A DNA stretch of 64,000 nt, from positions 496,001 through 560,000 of the forward strand of contig NZ_JANZKZ010000001.1 in assembly GCF_025770725.1 (NCBI RefSeq), in the 5' to 3' direction. The notes under the pieces were generated by a model. That model did not search any database. It was not told the DNA's origin and saw nothing but the letters and a program-made list of their open reading frames with translations. Numbering within the stretch: the first letter of the stretch is position 1; every line of letters starts with the position of its first letter. Positions 54,719 through 63,920 of the stretch are shown here, piece by piece. The position numbers and the translations under genes are program-made. Source of the DNA: Sulfurospirillum oryzae (GTDB lineage Bacteria > Campylobacterota > Campylobacteria > Campylobacterales > Sulfurospirillaceae).

Positions 54719-55851
54719 TAACGTACACTCCACTTCATCAAAATCTCACAGACTGCATCAATCTCTTCAATCGTTAAACCATAATACATCGGCAAGCGAA
54801 CAAGTCTTTCACTCTCTTTTGTCGTATAAATATCCTCGCCAAAGAAGTTTCCAAATTTGAGTCCCGCTGGCGCGCTATGAAGAGGAATATAGTGGAAAAC
54901 AGCGCCAATATTTGCCTCTTTAAACTTCTCTAAAAGTGCTGTTCGCTCATCTAAATCTTTCACCTTGAAATAGAACATGTGCGCATTGTGAACACACCCT
55001 TCTGGAATATAAGGAAGCTCGATCAACCCTTTTTTCGCAAGGGGTTCAAGTCTTTCATAGTACGCTTTCCAACTTGACATACGGTGTGTTTGAATGGCAT
55101 CGACCATCTCAAGTTCACCCCAAAGGTAAGCGGCTTGAAGTTCACTTGGAAGATAGCTACTTCCGATGTCCACCCAACTGTATTTATCCACCATGCCTCT
55201 AAAGAACTGGCTACGGTTTGTTCCTTTTTCACGAATAATCTCCGCGCGATGCGAAAAGCGTTCGTCATTAATCAGTAAAAGTCCACCTTCGCCGCCGCTG
55301 GTGACATTTTTGGTCTCATGGAAACTAAACGCACCTAAATGCCCTATGGTGCCTAGTGGTTTTCCTTTATAAGTACTCTCAAAACCCTGCGCGGCATCTT
55401 CAACCACAAATAGATTATGGCGTGTTGCAATATCCATGATCACATCCATATCGCATCCCACACCCGCATAATGCACAGGGACAATCGCCTTGGTCTTAGG
55501 GGTAATTGCTGCTTCAATCAAACGCTCATCAATGTTCATAGTCTCTGGCTTAACGTCCACAAAAACAATCTTTGCACCTCTTAGCGCAAATGCGTCAGCC
55601 GTACTTACAAAAGTGTAGCTAGGCATAATGACCTCATCAGCCTCTTTGATGTCTAAAAGTAAAGCTGCCATCTCAAGCGCATGCGTACATGAAGGTGTTA
55701 AAAGTGTCTTAGGACATTGATAGCGCTCTTCAAACCATTTTTGACAACGTTTACCAAATGGGCCATCCCCTGAAATTTTAAGGCTGCTCATCGCTTCTAA
55801 TACATATTTTTCTTCATTTCCCGTTCGTGGGGGTTTATTAAAATGGATCAT
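54718..55851 (-). CDS. wecE: Sugar-nucleotide aminotransferase (WecE/RffA-like)
   Basis: A 377-aa PLP enzyme of the DegT/DnrJ/EryC1 family. The PLP lysine is Lys181 in SFHETKNVTSGGEGG, typical of WecE, and Asp152 in EDAAQGF binds the ring nitrogen; GGEGGLLL and SQFFRG follow WecE closely. It would put the amino group on dTDP-4-keto-6-deoxyglucose to give dTDP-Fuc4N. No dTDP-glucose pathway gene is within the window. Confidence 0.9.
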   Translation of the reverse strand: MIHFNKPPRTGNEEKYVLEAMSSLKISGDGPFGKRCQKWFEERYQCPKTLLTPSCTHALEMAALLLDIKEADEVIMPSYTFVSTADAFALRGAKIVFVDVKPETMNIDERLIEAAITPKTKAIVPVHYAGVGCDMDVIMDIATRHNLFVVEDAAQGFESTYKGKPLGTIGHLGAFSFHETKNVTSGGEGGLLLINDERFSHRAEIIREKGTNRSQFFRGMVDKYSWVDIGSSYLPSELQAAYLWGELEMVDAIQTHRMSSWKAYYERLEPLAKKGLIELPYIPEGCVHNAHMFYFKVKDLDERTALLEKFKEANIGAVFHYIPLHSAPAGLKFGNFFGEDIYTTKESERLVRLPMYYGLTIEEIDAVCEILMKWSVR

Positions 55852-55977
55852 TATTGACTCTTAAATTAAGTTTTATAGAGTTATTAAAAACTCTTTACAC
55901 GCGATCAAAGCAAAGCTTCTCACGCTACGCTAACGCTGAGTTCTCTTCGGCAGAGTGCCCGCGCACCTTTGGTGCTT
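55852..55977. other. Structured GC-rich spacer
   Basis: In 126 bp between wecE-like and wbqC-like genes are several self-complementary segments (GCACC...GGTGC at 55963-55975; the alternating CACGCTACGCTAACGCTGAG around 55920). No gene seen. Possibly an mRNA processing element or remnant of a repeat family. Confidence 0.4.
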
Positions 55978-56673
55978 TTATTTACCACCTGTACTTTTAA
56001 GATAATTTTTGGCATTTTCGCCTTCATTTAAGATCAGATCGATCACGCTTACACCATGCTCAAACGGAGGGAAAAGTTGGTGATACTCTTGATAACCACT
56101 GTAATCCATCCACTCAACCGCTATTCCCGCTTCTTTGAAGATGGACTCATCAAGATAATCACGCGCCGCTGGACCACTGAGGTACGTCGTAGCTCCCAAG
56201 TCTTGACAGAGTGCTAAAAGTCGCTCACTCTTACCATCAGCTAAGACAAATTCACGTGAGTCTCTAATAACCGTTTTGATCTCTAACATCGCGCAGATGG
56301 CATCAATAAAATGACGATTGATCTCGCTGATAGTTTCCATAGTAGCACTCATATATAGTGCTTCAAATTGCTCTTTATACGCTTTGAAATGAGGTGCTTT
56401 CGCATAATTTTGAGCAATACTTTTCCAATGGTTTACATTCCATTTTGGATCAGTAATTTTCGTCTCATTGATTTTTTGGTGCAAACTCTCTTGGCGCACA
56501 GGAATGCTGAGCCATTGAAGCCCATTTTGCGTTTTGATTTTATTGCGGTTACGCCAATCATTTTTGGTGTACTGCATATCATCATATAAAACAAACTCGT
56601 CCACACTGCCAATAATGTCAAAATACCCCTTCCATGGGATATAGTTTGATTGTAAAATTGCTATTTTTTTCAT
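55978..56673 (-). CDS. WbqC family protein
   Basis: A 231-aa protein with the WbqC pattern: AILQSNYIPWKGYFDIIGSVDEFVLYDDMQYTKNDWRNRNKIK and QEYHQLFPPFEHGVSVIDLILNEG. WbqC-family genes occur in polysaccharide clusters; their reaction is not established. It overlaps the glycosyltransferase gene by 4 bp (ATGA). Confidence 0.88.
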   Translation of the reverse strand: MKKIAILQSNYIPWKGYFDIIGSVDEFVLYDDMQYTKNDWRNRNKIKTQNGLQWLSIPVRQESLHQKINETKITDPKWNVNHWKSIAQNYAKAPHFKAYKEQFEALYMSATMETISEINRHFIDAICAMLEIKTVIRDSREFVLADGKSERLLALCQDLGATTYLSGPAARDYLDESIFKEAGIAVEWMDYSGYQEYHQLFPPFEHGVSVIDLILNEGENAKNYLKSTGGK

Positions 56674-57599
56674 AAATTGATTGTCTCTTGAATAATATAA
56701 AGAGGTCGTCTCTTAACCTCATCAAAAATCTTGCCAATGTAAAGCCCTGTAATGCCGATAATCGCAAACAGTAGACCAAACATAAAGAACATGGATACCA
56801 TCAAACTTGTCCAACCCTCAGCTGGCGTATGATAGAAAAAGTAACGAATAACAAGCCAACATGCATAGATAAGACTGGCTAATGCGATGAAAAAACCTAA
56901 TTGAATAGAGAGTCTCAAAGGTTTATTCGAGTGCGAAACAATCGAATCAATGGCTAAACGGATCAATTTGGAGAGGTTGTATGAAGACTTTCCATACGCA
57001 CGCGGGGCATGCTCGATTTCAATCTCAGCTTTTTTAAAACCAACCATTTGCGCAAACAGAAGAAAATCTCGGCTGTGTTCGCGGTAGCGATTAATCGTCT
57101 CAACCACTTTTTGAGCATAGATGCCAAAATTGGCAATACTATTATCATGTTTGGTCTCGGTAAAGTACTCCAGAACTCTATTAAACATTTGTGAGCCAAG
57201 TCGCTTGAAGAAACTATCTTGACGCTCTACGCGTTTACCAAAGACAATATCATAACCATCCAATGCTTTGTTGTAGAGCTTGATGATCTCTTCAGGTCTA
57301 TCTTGAAGATCACAATCCATCACAACAACCCAATCACCCTTGGCATGATCAAGTCCTGCGGTAATGGCATAATGTTGACCAAAATTACGCGAAAGGTTTA
57401 TCCCTTTAACACGTGCATCCTTGGCACACAACATCACTATACGCTCCCAAGAAGCTTGGGGACAGGCATCATTAACCAAAATGATTTCAAAATTATCTGT
57501 AATTTGGCTAAGTGTTTTAACCAAACGATCATACAGCTCAAAGAGACACTCTTTGCAGCCATATATAGGAGAAACGACACTAATCTTGACAGACTCCAC
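56670..57599 (-). CDS. GT2 polyprenyl-phosphate glycosyltransferase (ArnC/DPM1-like)
   Basis: A 309-aa membrane enzyme. The GT-A domain shows VVSPIYGCKECLFELYDRL, LVNDACPQASW and the metal motif DCDLQD; two C-terminal helices (about 232-255 and 267-290) are typical of ArnC/GtrB, which load sugar onto undecaprenyl phosphate. The start is GTG 57599 with AAAGG 6 bp upstream; that ribosome site is part of a palindrome copy (57609-57618). Confidence 0.9.
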   Translation of the reverse strand: MESVKISVVSPIYGCKECLFELYDRLVKTLSQITDNFEIILVNDACPQASWERIVMLCAKDARVKGINLSRNFGQHYAITAGLDHAKGDWVVVMDCDLQDRPEEIIKLYNKALDGYDIVFGKRVERQDSFFKRLGSQMFNRVLEYFTETKHDNSIANFGIYAQKVVETINRYREHSRDFLLFAQMVGFKKAEIEIEHAPRAYGKSSYNLSKLIRLAIDSIVSHSNKPLRLSIQLGFFIALASLIYACWLVIRYFFYHTPAEGWTSLMVSMFFMFGLLFAIIGITGLYIGKIFDEVKRRPLYIIQETINL

Positions 57600-57619
57600 G
57601 CGACACCTTTACATGTAAA

Positions 57620-59305
57620 TTAGGGAGCCGTCATTATACGCTTTTTCTTCCTAGGTTCTGCTTTACTTTTTTTCACATAAAGCGGATTTTTTTCGAAAAC
57701 AACAATGGTGTACTTACCAAACTCAAATTGCTCAATAGGGTCTGGCATGTTAAGGTTTTTAATGCCTACTTCAAGATCAGGAATGTCTTCATGCTCAACA
57801 AGAAAAAAGACTTTTCCATCGGTTGAATCTTTCTGATACCATCTATCGCTTGACAACCATTTGACAAGCGAAACACCTTTCTCATCAATTTCAATCGGGC
57901 GAATATCAACTTCACCATCACTAAAGACCGTATAAATATGCGAATCCCAGTAGGAAGCATAACCAAAATGTAGCCCTCTGCTTTTAAGCTCTTCGACTAA
58001 AGCAATTCGTTCATCAACTATACCACGCCACTCTTTTGGAGAGACATAATTCCACGATAATCCCATCGCCATTGTTAAACAAAACGCTAAAATAACTTTT
58101 GCCAAAGGCGTAAAGAAGCGCCACATGATGACATTACAAATGAGGATCATCATGACAAAAGGTGAGATGTAACGAATGTTGTTACGTGCTGCCCATGCGT
58201 GTTCATGCAAACTTGTGGTTGAATAAAGTATATAAATAACAGCAAACCCGACATAGGAAAAAAGTACAAAAAAGCGTTCAGTTGAGCTCATCTGATAAAA
58301 AGATTTTTTTACATGTAAGGCAGGAATAATTAAAACCAAAGGATACAGTGCTAGTTTCAAAAGCGACACAGCGCCCATTACAGAAGCCGCTCTTATCCCT
58401 TCATTCCACTCTGCTCCTATAAAATTAAGCAATCCTAAAAGTGCGTGTGCCGCATGAACAGGAAGAATTTCAAGCGAAACAAGGTTGGCGTTATTAGCAC
58501 CTCCTGCTAGGTGTAAACTCTCCAAAAGATTGAAATGCGCCATTGCCGCAAGACCCATAACAAGACAAGCAAAAATAAAAATAACCACTTTTTTAACAGA
58601 GAAAAGTCGATACAAGACATGCTTAAATGTTTTGAGGCTATCCCGTGCAAAATAGATCGAAAGGGCAAGTGCTCCAAAAAACGGAACCACATAATAGACA
58701 AAAAAACGCACAGGGTTTGCAAGCACGAGCAAATAGAGCAACATCATAAAAAAGATAAAAGCCTTAATCTGGGTACTTTTGCTAATCACATGAGGGCTAA
58801 GTTTGCGAAAAATAAACATAAATGCGATCATAAAAAGAAAATACCACGTGTACGCGGCTTCGCCGAAAAGCTCTCTTAGATACATTGGCGAATAGCCAAT
58901 ACAAACAACCACGCCACCCATAATAGAGGAAGCGCGTGAGAGCATTAAAGAGCGCAAGAAGAAGTAGATAAAAACAATCATGAAAACACTGACTTCAAAA
59001 ACCGTAAAAGCGTGCGCAAAATAACCATTTTTACCCGCAAGTACCCAAGGAATTACAAGCAGTTGCTTATAAAAAACCCATAGATCATTATTGACATACC
59101 ACCAATGGCTAGGGAAAAAAGTACCCGCAACAATAATTTCTTCCGCTAAAATATTGGCAATAGCCGCATCGGAATTAAAAAAGGCACGGTAGGTCTTAAA
59201 AATATAAAAACTGATTTCATACAGCACAAAACTGAGCAGTAAAATTGCTCCTAAAAGTGGCAAATGTTTTTTCAATAAACGCTTGTAATACAATTTTTTT
59301 GTCAT
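57620..59305 (-). CDS. Multi-spanning GT-C-like glycosyltransferase (ArnT-like role)
   Basis: A 561-aa protein with about eleven membrane helices and a C-terminal soluble domain from about residue 430. An acidic motif in the first external loop (FNSDAAIANILAEE) is where GT-C enzymes such as ArnT and Pgl-type proteins have catalytic Asp. It probably transfers an undecaprenyl-linked sugar to an envelope acceptor. No clear Pfam match is claimed. Confidence 0.65.
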   Translation of the reverse strand: MTKKLYYKRLLKKHLPLLGAILLLSFVLYEISFYIFKTYRAFFNSDAAIANILAEEIIVAGTFFPSHWWYVNNDLWVFYKQLLVIPWVLAGKNGYFAHAFTVFEVSVFMIVFIYFFLRSLMLSRASSIMGGVVVCIGYSPMYLRELFGEAAYTWYFLFMIAFMFIFRKLSPHVISKSTQIKAFIFFMMLLYLLVLANPVRFFVYYVVPFFGALALSIYFARDSLKTFKHVLYRLFSVKKVVIFIFACLVMGLAAMAHFNLLESLHLAGGANNANLVSLEILPVHAAHALLGLLNFIGAEWNEGIRAASVMGAVSLLKLALYPLVLIIPALHVKKSFYQMSSTERFFVLFSYVGFAVIYILYSTTSLHEHAWAARNNIRYISPFVMMILICNVIMWRFFTPLAKVILAFCLTMAMGLSWNYVSPKEWRGIVDERIALVEELKSRGLHFGYASYWDSHIYTVFSDGEVDIRPIEIDEKGVSLVKWLSSDRWYQKDSTDGKVFFLVEHEDIPDLEVGIKNLNMPDPIEQFEFGKYTIVVFEKNPLYVKKSKAEPRKKKRIMTAP

Positions 59306-59307
59306 TC

Positions 59308-60042
59308 TTACTCTTGATTCGATAAAAATTCTACGGCTTTTTGATAGTAACGACTATGCTCTAAACCTTCATTTTTAAGCTCATTGATATAAAGTACTAA
59401 GCGCTCATCTATTTTAGCCACAATTTCATCCAAGTCGTCTGTTAATGTAATTAGCTCAATATCTTCAGGGCGAATCGTATGATGTTCAACCATCGTTGTC
59501 TTAATAAAATCAACAAGCTTCTCCCAATACTCTTTCCCGTACAAAAAAATACTAATTTTGGTAATTTTTCCTGTCTGCGTCAAGGTCAAAGCTTCAAAAA
59601 ACTCATCGAGTGTTCCAAAACCGCCTGGGAAAATCACATAAGCCAAAGAGTATTTAACAAGCATGACTTTACGAACAAAAAAATAGTCAAAATTGAGATG
59701 CTTGGTGGTGTATTTATTGCCGGATTGCTCATGAGGAAGATTGATATTAAGCCCAATAGACTGACAATTCTTAGAATCAAATCCACCTCTGTTGGCGGCT
59801 TCCATAATGCCTTTCGAGCCGCCTGTAACAATTGAATAGCCTTTATTACCAAGCTTATTTGCAAGAGCATGCGCATCTTTGTAGTAACGATTATTGGCAT
59901 GAAAACGAGCACTGCCAAAAAAAGTTACGGCGGGTCCTAAATCTTGAAGTTCGTCAAATCCTTTGACAAAATCTGACATAATGCGAAGAACACTCCATTC
60001 ATTTGAGCGTTCTGTATCTTTAATATGTTTTCGCTGTTCCAT
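59308..60042 (-). CDS. LOG-family phosphoribohydrolase (TIGR00730)
   Basis: A 244-aa Rossmann protein with the LOG motif PGGFGTLDEFFE in the middle and GSKGIMEAANRGG upstream. LOG proteins hydrolyse nucleoside 5'-monophosphates to base and ribose 5-phosphate. It starts 8 bp after the fliY stop and precedes the membrane glycosyltransferase. Confidence 0.88.
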   Translation of the reverse strand: MEQRKHIKDTERSNEWSVLRIMSDFVKGFDELQDLGPAVTFFGSARFHANNRYYKDAHALANKLGNKGYSIVTGGSKGIMEAANRGGFDSKNCQSIGLNINLPHEQSGNKYTTKHLNFDYFFVRKVMLVKYSLAYVIFPGGFGTLDEFFEALTLTQTGKITKISIFLYGKEYWEKLVDFIKTTMVEHHTIRPEDIELITLTDDLDEIVAKIDERLVLYINELKNEGLEHSRYYQKAVEFLSNQE

Positions 60043-60050
60043 TCAATCTA

Positions 60051-60911
60051 CTATCGTAATTTTTCTAAACGTTCGCGTTTAGTGCCAATTTCACCTATTT
60101 GTACGCCAAAGTTACCATCTACAATGACCACCTCACCCATGGCAATCACTTTGTCGCCGACTAAAATTTCCAAAGGATCATTGGCTAATTGGTCAAGCTC
60201 TATAACAGAACCAATATCCATGCTTAACACATCTTTTAAAAGCATTTTTTTAGAGCCAATGCGGACGCGAATCGGAAGTCTGACATCTTTGATAAGTTCA
60301 ATATTACTGAGCTCTTCTGGCGATAAATTGGTAACAACTTTTTTAGGTTCTTCAAAAACAAATTCTTGGGTTGGTGCCGATACAACAGGTGCTGGACCAT
60401 CTTCGCCAATAAGAGGTGTTAGCTCATGTGTAATAGCAAAAGCAATCGTATCATGTGAATTGTGAACTGCTAGGTTATAGATAAAAAGCTTCTCAAACCC
60501 TTTAAAATCAATTGTGTTGTTTGCATCGATGTATTCGACATTATCAATATCAAACTCGAGCTTTGGCATATTTTTCTGACTACCAAGTGAACGCGAAAAA
60601 GAACTTAAAATATTAGAGATAATCTCTTTGGTCGCATCAAGATCTTCCGCGTCCATATCCTCTTTTTCATTGCCTTCTCCACCAAGCATCATGTCGCCAA
60701 TAGCTGTTGCGATCGATGTTGCCATCGTCACACGCATTTTTCCGTGAAGCTCTCCGCCAACAGTAACATCAAGTTTTGCCAAAGGAGGACTGAGTTTGAG
60801 TTTACTCTCACCACTCTCTTCAGCGTTAAGTTCAACGGTAGGTGCAATGCCAGTTAAGCCCTCAATAGTAGAGACAACCTCTTGTTGTAATAATTGTACA
60901 AATGTATTCAC
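60051..60911 (-). CDS. fliY: Flagellar motor switch protein FliY
   Basis: A 286-aa switch protein combining a CheC/FliM-like N-terminal region with a C-terminal FliN/SpoA domain (IKDVRLPIRVRIGSKKMLLKDVLSMDIGSVIELDQLANDPLEILVGDKVIA). It works with FliM in the C-ring. It starts 3 bp after fliM. Confidence 0.95.
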   Translation of the reverse strand: MNTFVQLLQQEVVSTIEGLTGIAPTVELNAEESGESKLKLSPPLAKLDVTVGGELHGKMRVTMATSIATAIGDMMLGGEGNEKEDMDAEDLDATKEIISNILSSFSRSLGSQKNMPKLEFDIDNVEYIDANNTIDFKGFEKLFIYNLAVHNSHDTIAFAITHELTPLIGEDGPAPVVSAPTQEFVFEEPKKVVTNLSPEELSNIELIKDVRLPIRVRIGSKKMLLKDVLSMDIGSVIELDQLANDPLEILVGDKVIAMGEVVIVDGNFGVQIGEIGTKRERLEKLR

Positions 60912-60914
60912 ACC

Positions 60915-61976
60915 TTACCCCTGTTGCGTTGTATCAAATGATGAAATTTTTGATTTTCGAATGTGTTCTAACTCTTCTAAAGCACTCTTAATTTCATCTT
61001 TATCAGTTCGAACTAAACTCTCTATTTTAATCGATTTACGGAAACGATGCAAGCCAATTTCAGCTAAAAAAAGCTCTTTTTTATCAATCATTACAATCGC
61101 TTTATCATCCGCTGGTCTATTAAGCCTGATAATATCACCTTTTTTAAGCTCTAACAAATCTCCAACACTAAGCTCGGCTTGACCAATAATGGCCTCATTG
61201 AAAACTTCTGCACGTGAAATAAGCGTATTAAGCTCTTTGTTACGGCTCTTTTTAGCACTGGTTTCACCCAGCATAATGTCACGATTGGCTAAACGTGACA
61301 GAATAGGCTCAAGGTAGATAACAGGATAACAAAGGTTAATCATACCACTGGAATTTCCAATGATAATTTCCATAACGACCATGATGACAATTTCATTCTG
61401 CGAAACGATCTGGACAACGTTTGGGCTGGATTCTTTTGTCTCAACAGTTGGGTACATATCTGTAATAGGTGCCCATCCTTCTTTAAGGCGCTGCATAATG
61501 ATACGTAAAATGGCATCCAATAAATTTAACTCAATATCTGTAAGTTCTCTGGTTGCTTCATACGACTCACCAAGACCGCCAAGCAAACGATCGATCATCG
61601 GAAACGCAATGGAAGGGTTGATTTCGATAATACAGTTTCCATCCAGCGGTTTAATCGAGAAGACGTTAAAACTTGTTGGACTTGGGAGTGACATCAAAAA
61701 TTCACCATACGTCATCTGGTCTACAGAATGAAGTTGAATCTCAACGATACTGCGCATAATTGAAGAGATCTGTGAAGCAAGATTTCTTGCCATCTTATCG
61801 TGAATACCTTTGACCGCACGTAGCTGCTCTTTGGAAACACGATTCGGTCGCTTAAAATCATAAAGGATAACTTGTCTGGTATCACTGCTTTCAGCTTCCG
61901 TCGAAAGGGTATCGCCCTCTTCTTCAACGACCTCTAAGAGCGCATCAATCTCTTCTTGACTTAGTATATCAGCCAT
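60915..61976 (-). CDS. fliM: Flagellar motor switch protein FliM
   Basis: A 353-aa C-ring component. The N-terminus has the CheY-binding helix (ILSQEEIDALL), the central CheC-like region (IHDKMARNLASQISSIMRS, GDLLELKKGDIIRL) and a SpoA end. It overlaps fliA by 8 bp (61969-61976). Confidence 0.96.
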   Translation of the reverse strand: MADILSQEEIDALLEVVEEEGDTLSTEAESSDTRQVILYDFKRPNRVSKEQLRAVKGIHDKMARNLASQISSIMRSIVEIQLHSVDQMTYGEFLMSLPSPTSFNVFSIKPLDGNCIIEINPSIAFPMIDRLLGGLGESYEATRELTDIELNLLDAILRIIMQRLKEGWAPITDMYPTVETKESSPNVVQIVSQNEIVIMVVMEIIIGNSSGMINLCYPVIYLEPILSRLANRDIMLGETSAKKSRNKELNTLISRAEVFNEAIIGQAELSVGDLLELKKGDIIRLNRPADDKAIVMIDKKELFLAEIGLHRFRKSIKIESLVRTDKDEIKSALEELEHIRKSKISSFDTTQQG

Positions 61977-62685
61977 GATGTATTCCCAACTGTTCTTTGA
62001 TCTTTGCTAAAAGTTTCTTATGTATTTGCGAAATGCGTGATTCGCTAATATCTAAAATTTCACTAATTTCTTTAAGATTCAGCTCTTCAAAATAGTAAAG
62101 TTGAATAATCATCTGTTCACGTTCACCAAAGGTTGAAAGAATGCTCTGCACCATCTCTAAAAGTTCATCTTTTTCTACTTTTTGTGCCGTATCTTCGCCT
62201 GAGAGAATAGTGACTTGCTCATTTAATGACATGACTGAGACGATCATGGCACTATTTCTAGCTTCTGCTATTTTTTCAATATCTTCGCCGAGTACTTTTG
62301 CTAAATAAGCATCATCGGGCTCATTTCCATGCTCACCTAAATAGGCAGTAATTTCTTGATCGACCATTTTTATTAAACGGCGATTGGCTCTACTCATCGT
62401 ATCTAATGAGCGTAAAAAATCCAGCATTGAACCATAGACACGCTTTTTACCATACCCCCAAAAGGAGTCATTTTGGTCTTTATCGTAACGCCTAGAGAGT
62501 TTAATCATCTCTTCTGTTCCAATAGAGATAAGATCGTTTACATCCACAGAAGCAGGAAGTCTTTCACGAAGGCGATATGCCATAGCTCGCACTGCAGGGA
62601 GATATTGCAAAACGAGTTCGTCTTGCTCTTTTTTGAGATTTTGGCTGTAAGGATTAGGCTGCTGCTTTTTTACTGTAGGATTCAT
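61969..62685 (-). CDS. fliA: RNA polymerase sigma-28 factor FliA
   Basis: A 238-aa sigma factor for late flagellar and chemotaxis genes. Regions 2 (LPASVDVNDLISIGTEEMI, KRVYGSMLDFLRS), 3 and 4 (YFEELNLKEISEILDISESRISQIHKKLL) are all present. ATG 62685 overlaps the preceding membrane gene by 32 bp. Confidence 0.96.
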   Translation of the reverse strand: MNPTVKKQQPNPYSQNLKKEQDELVLQYLPAVRAMAYRLRERLPASVDVNDLISIGTEEMIKLSRRYDKDQNDSFWGYGKKRVYGSMLDFLRSLDTMSRANRRLIKMVDQEITAYLGEHGNEPDDAYLAKVLGEDIEKIAEARNSAMIVSVMSLNEQVTILSGEDTAQKVEKDELLEMVQSILSTFGEREQMIIQLYYFEELNLKEISEILDISESRISQIHKKLLAKIKEQLGIHHG

Positions 62686-63025
62686 TACTCTCCGTTGAGC
62701 CTTTCATTAACTTTTCATAATGTTGATTCATATTGTCAATGCTCGCCAAAAGACCATCCATCACTTTTTCCCTATTTTCAAGTTCTTGAATAAAGTAATC
62801 GCCAATATTTTCATGGTCTTTTTTGTCAAAGATAAAGGTGCTTAAACGATCAAAATCAAAGAAATTCATGACAGCCACATGGATGATGAGATAGAATACC
62901 AACGTTATTTCTAACGTGTAGAACAGTATCTCTTCTGGCTCTGAAAAATTGAGTATCGAAAACATCAATCCTATAAAAAAACCACAGATGGTGAAAAAAT
63001 AGATGAAATTTTCTGATTTGACCAT
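62654..63025 (-). CDS. Small membrane protein between fliA and flhG
   Basis: A 123-aa protein with two hydrophobic helices (about 8-26 and 36-54) and a charged tail. Its position between flhG and fliA matches the uncharacterised C. jejuni gene Cj0062c. Function unknown; co-transcription suggests a flagellar role. Confidence 0.75.
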   Translation of the reverse strand: MVKSENFIYFFTICGFFIGLMFSILNFSEPEEILFYTLEITLVFYLIIHVAVMNFFDFDRLSTFIFDKKDHENIGDYFIQELENREKVMDGLLASIDNMNQHYEKLMKGSTESNESYSKKAAA

Positions 63026-63047
63026 ATAATGCCTTTACAAAATGTAT

Positions 63048-63920
63048 CTAAAATTGCTCAATAATACGCTTAAAGAAGCTACCAAAACTCTTATTCGTAT
63101 CCGTTTTAAGCACTTTTCGTTCCAATTTGTAGACTAAATTGTTGACGATGCGTTTCATGTCCAATGCTGCTAGAGAATTGGGAGCATCATTGGTAAATAA
63201 GGTACGTTGTTTAATACTCTTTGAAATCAATTTATCTTCGGGTAATTTACCAATCAAATTAAGTTTCAAACCATTACCGATGTTGGCCATAGCTACTTTA
63301 TTGATTTTATCAAAAATAAGTTGCGCCTCTTTTTCACTTTTGGTCATATTTAAAATGACATGAATATTGGACTGTGTTTTACTGGTAATTTTAATCGTTG
63401 CGTACGCATCGGTAATCGCCGCAGGATCAGGAACCGTGACCACAATCACCTCATCGGCTGCTTCTAGAAAAAGCTGTATATGCCCGCCAATGCCAGCCCC
63501 TGTGTCAATAATCATAAAATCAAGATCATTAAGCACCTTGGTCTCTTCTAAAAAACGCTCAAATAAAAACTGCTCAGAGTACTTTAAAATTTCATCGCCG
63601 CTTTCGCCGGGAATGAGCAACAGATTTTTTTTAATCGGGACAATGACGTCCTTGAGTGAACACTCACCTTTGAGTACATGTAAAATATTTTTATCAATAC
63701 GAACATTCAGAATGACATCAAGATTTGCCAAGCCAATATCTGCATCAAAGAGCCCAACTTTATAGCCATTGTTGGAGAGTACATTCGCCATATTGGCACT
63801 GACAGTACTTTTGCCAACACCACCTTTACCACTGGTAATAGCGATATACTTAGTATGACTATGCTCTTTTGCAGAAACTGCGCCGACTAGTTCTTGAAGT
63901 TTATTCGCCTGCGTTTCCAT
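63048..63920 (-). CDS. flhG: Flagellar number regulator FlhG (MinD-like ATPase)
   Basis: A ParA/MinD-type ATPase (290 aa) that limits flagella number with FlhF. The deviant Walker A SGKGGVGKST begins near residue 30, then GLFDADIGLANLD and MIIDTGAGIG. ATG 63920 has AGGTG upstream; the open frame extends to 63947 inside flhF. It overlaps the flhF end. Confidence 0.94.
   Translation of the reverse strand: METQANKLQELVGAVSAKEHSHTKYIAITSGKGGVGKSTVSANMANVLSNNGYKVGLFDADIGLANLDVILNVRIDKNILHVLKGECSLKDVIVPIKKNLLLIPGESGDEILKYSEQFLFERFLEETKVLNDLDFMIIDTGAGIGGHIQLFLEAADEVIVVTVPDPAAITDAYATIKITSKTQSNIHVILNMTKSEKEAQLIFDKINKVAMANIGNGLKLNLIGKLPEDKLISKSIKQRTLFTNDAPNSLAALDMKRIVNNLVYKLERKVLKTDTNKSFGSFFKRIIEQF

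Noticed and set aside
4495-58318. TTTACATGTAAA as a binding site of one transcription factor (FNR/CRP or similar)
   Set aside because: Most copies are inside coding regions of unrelated genes and show no fixed distance to promoters; sequence does not match FNR or CRP half-sites.
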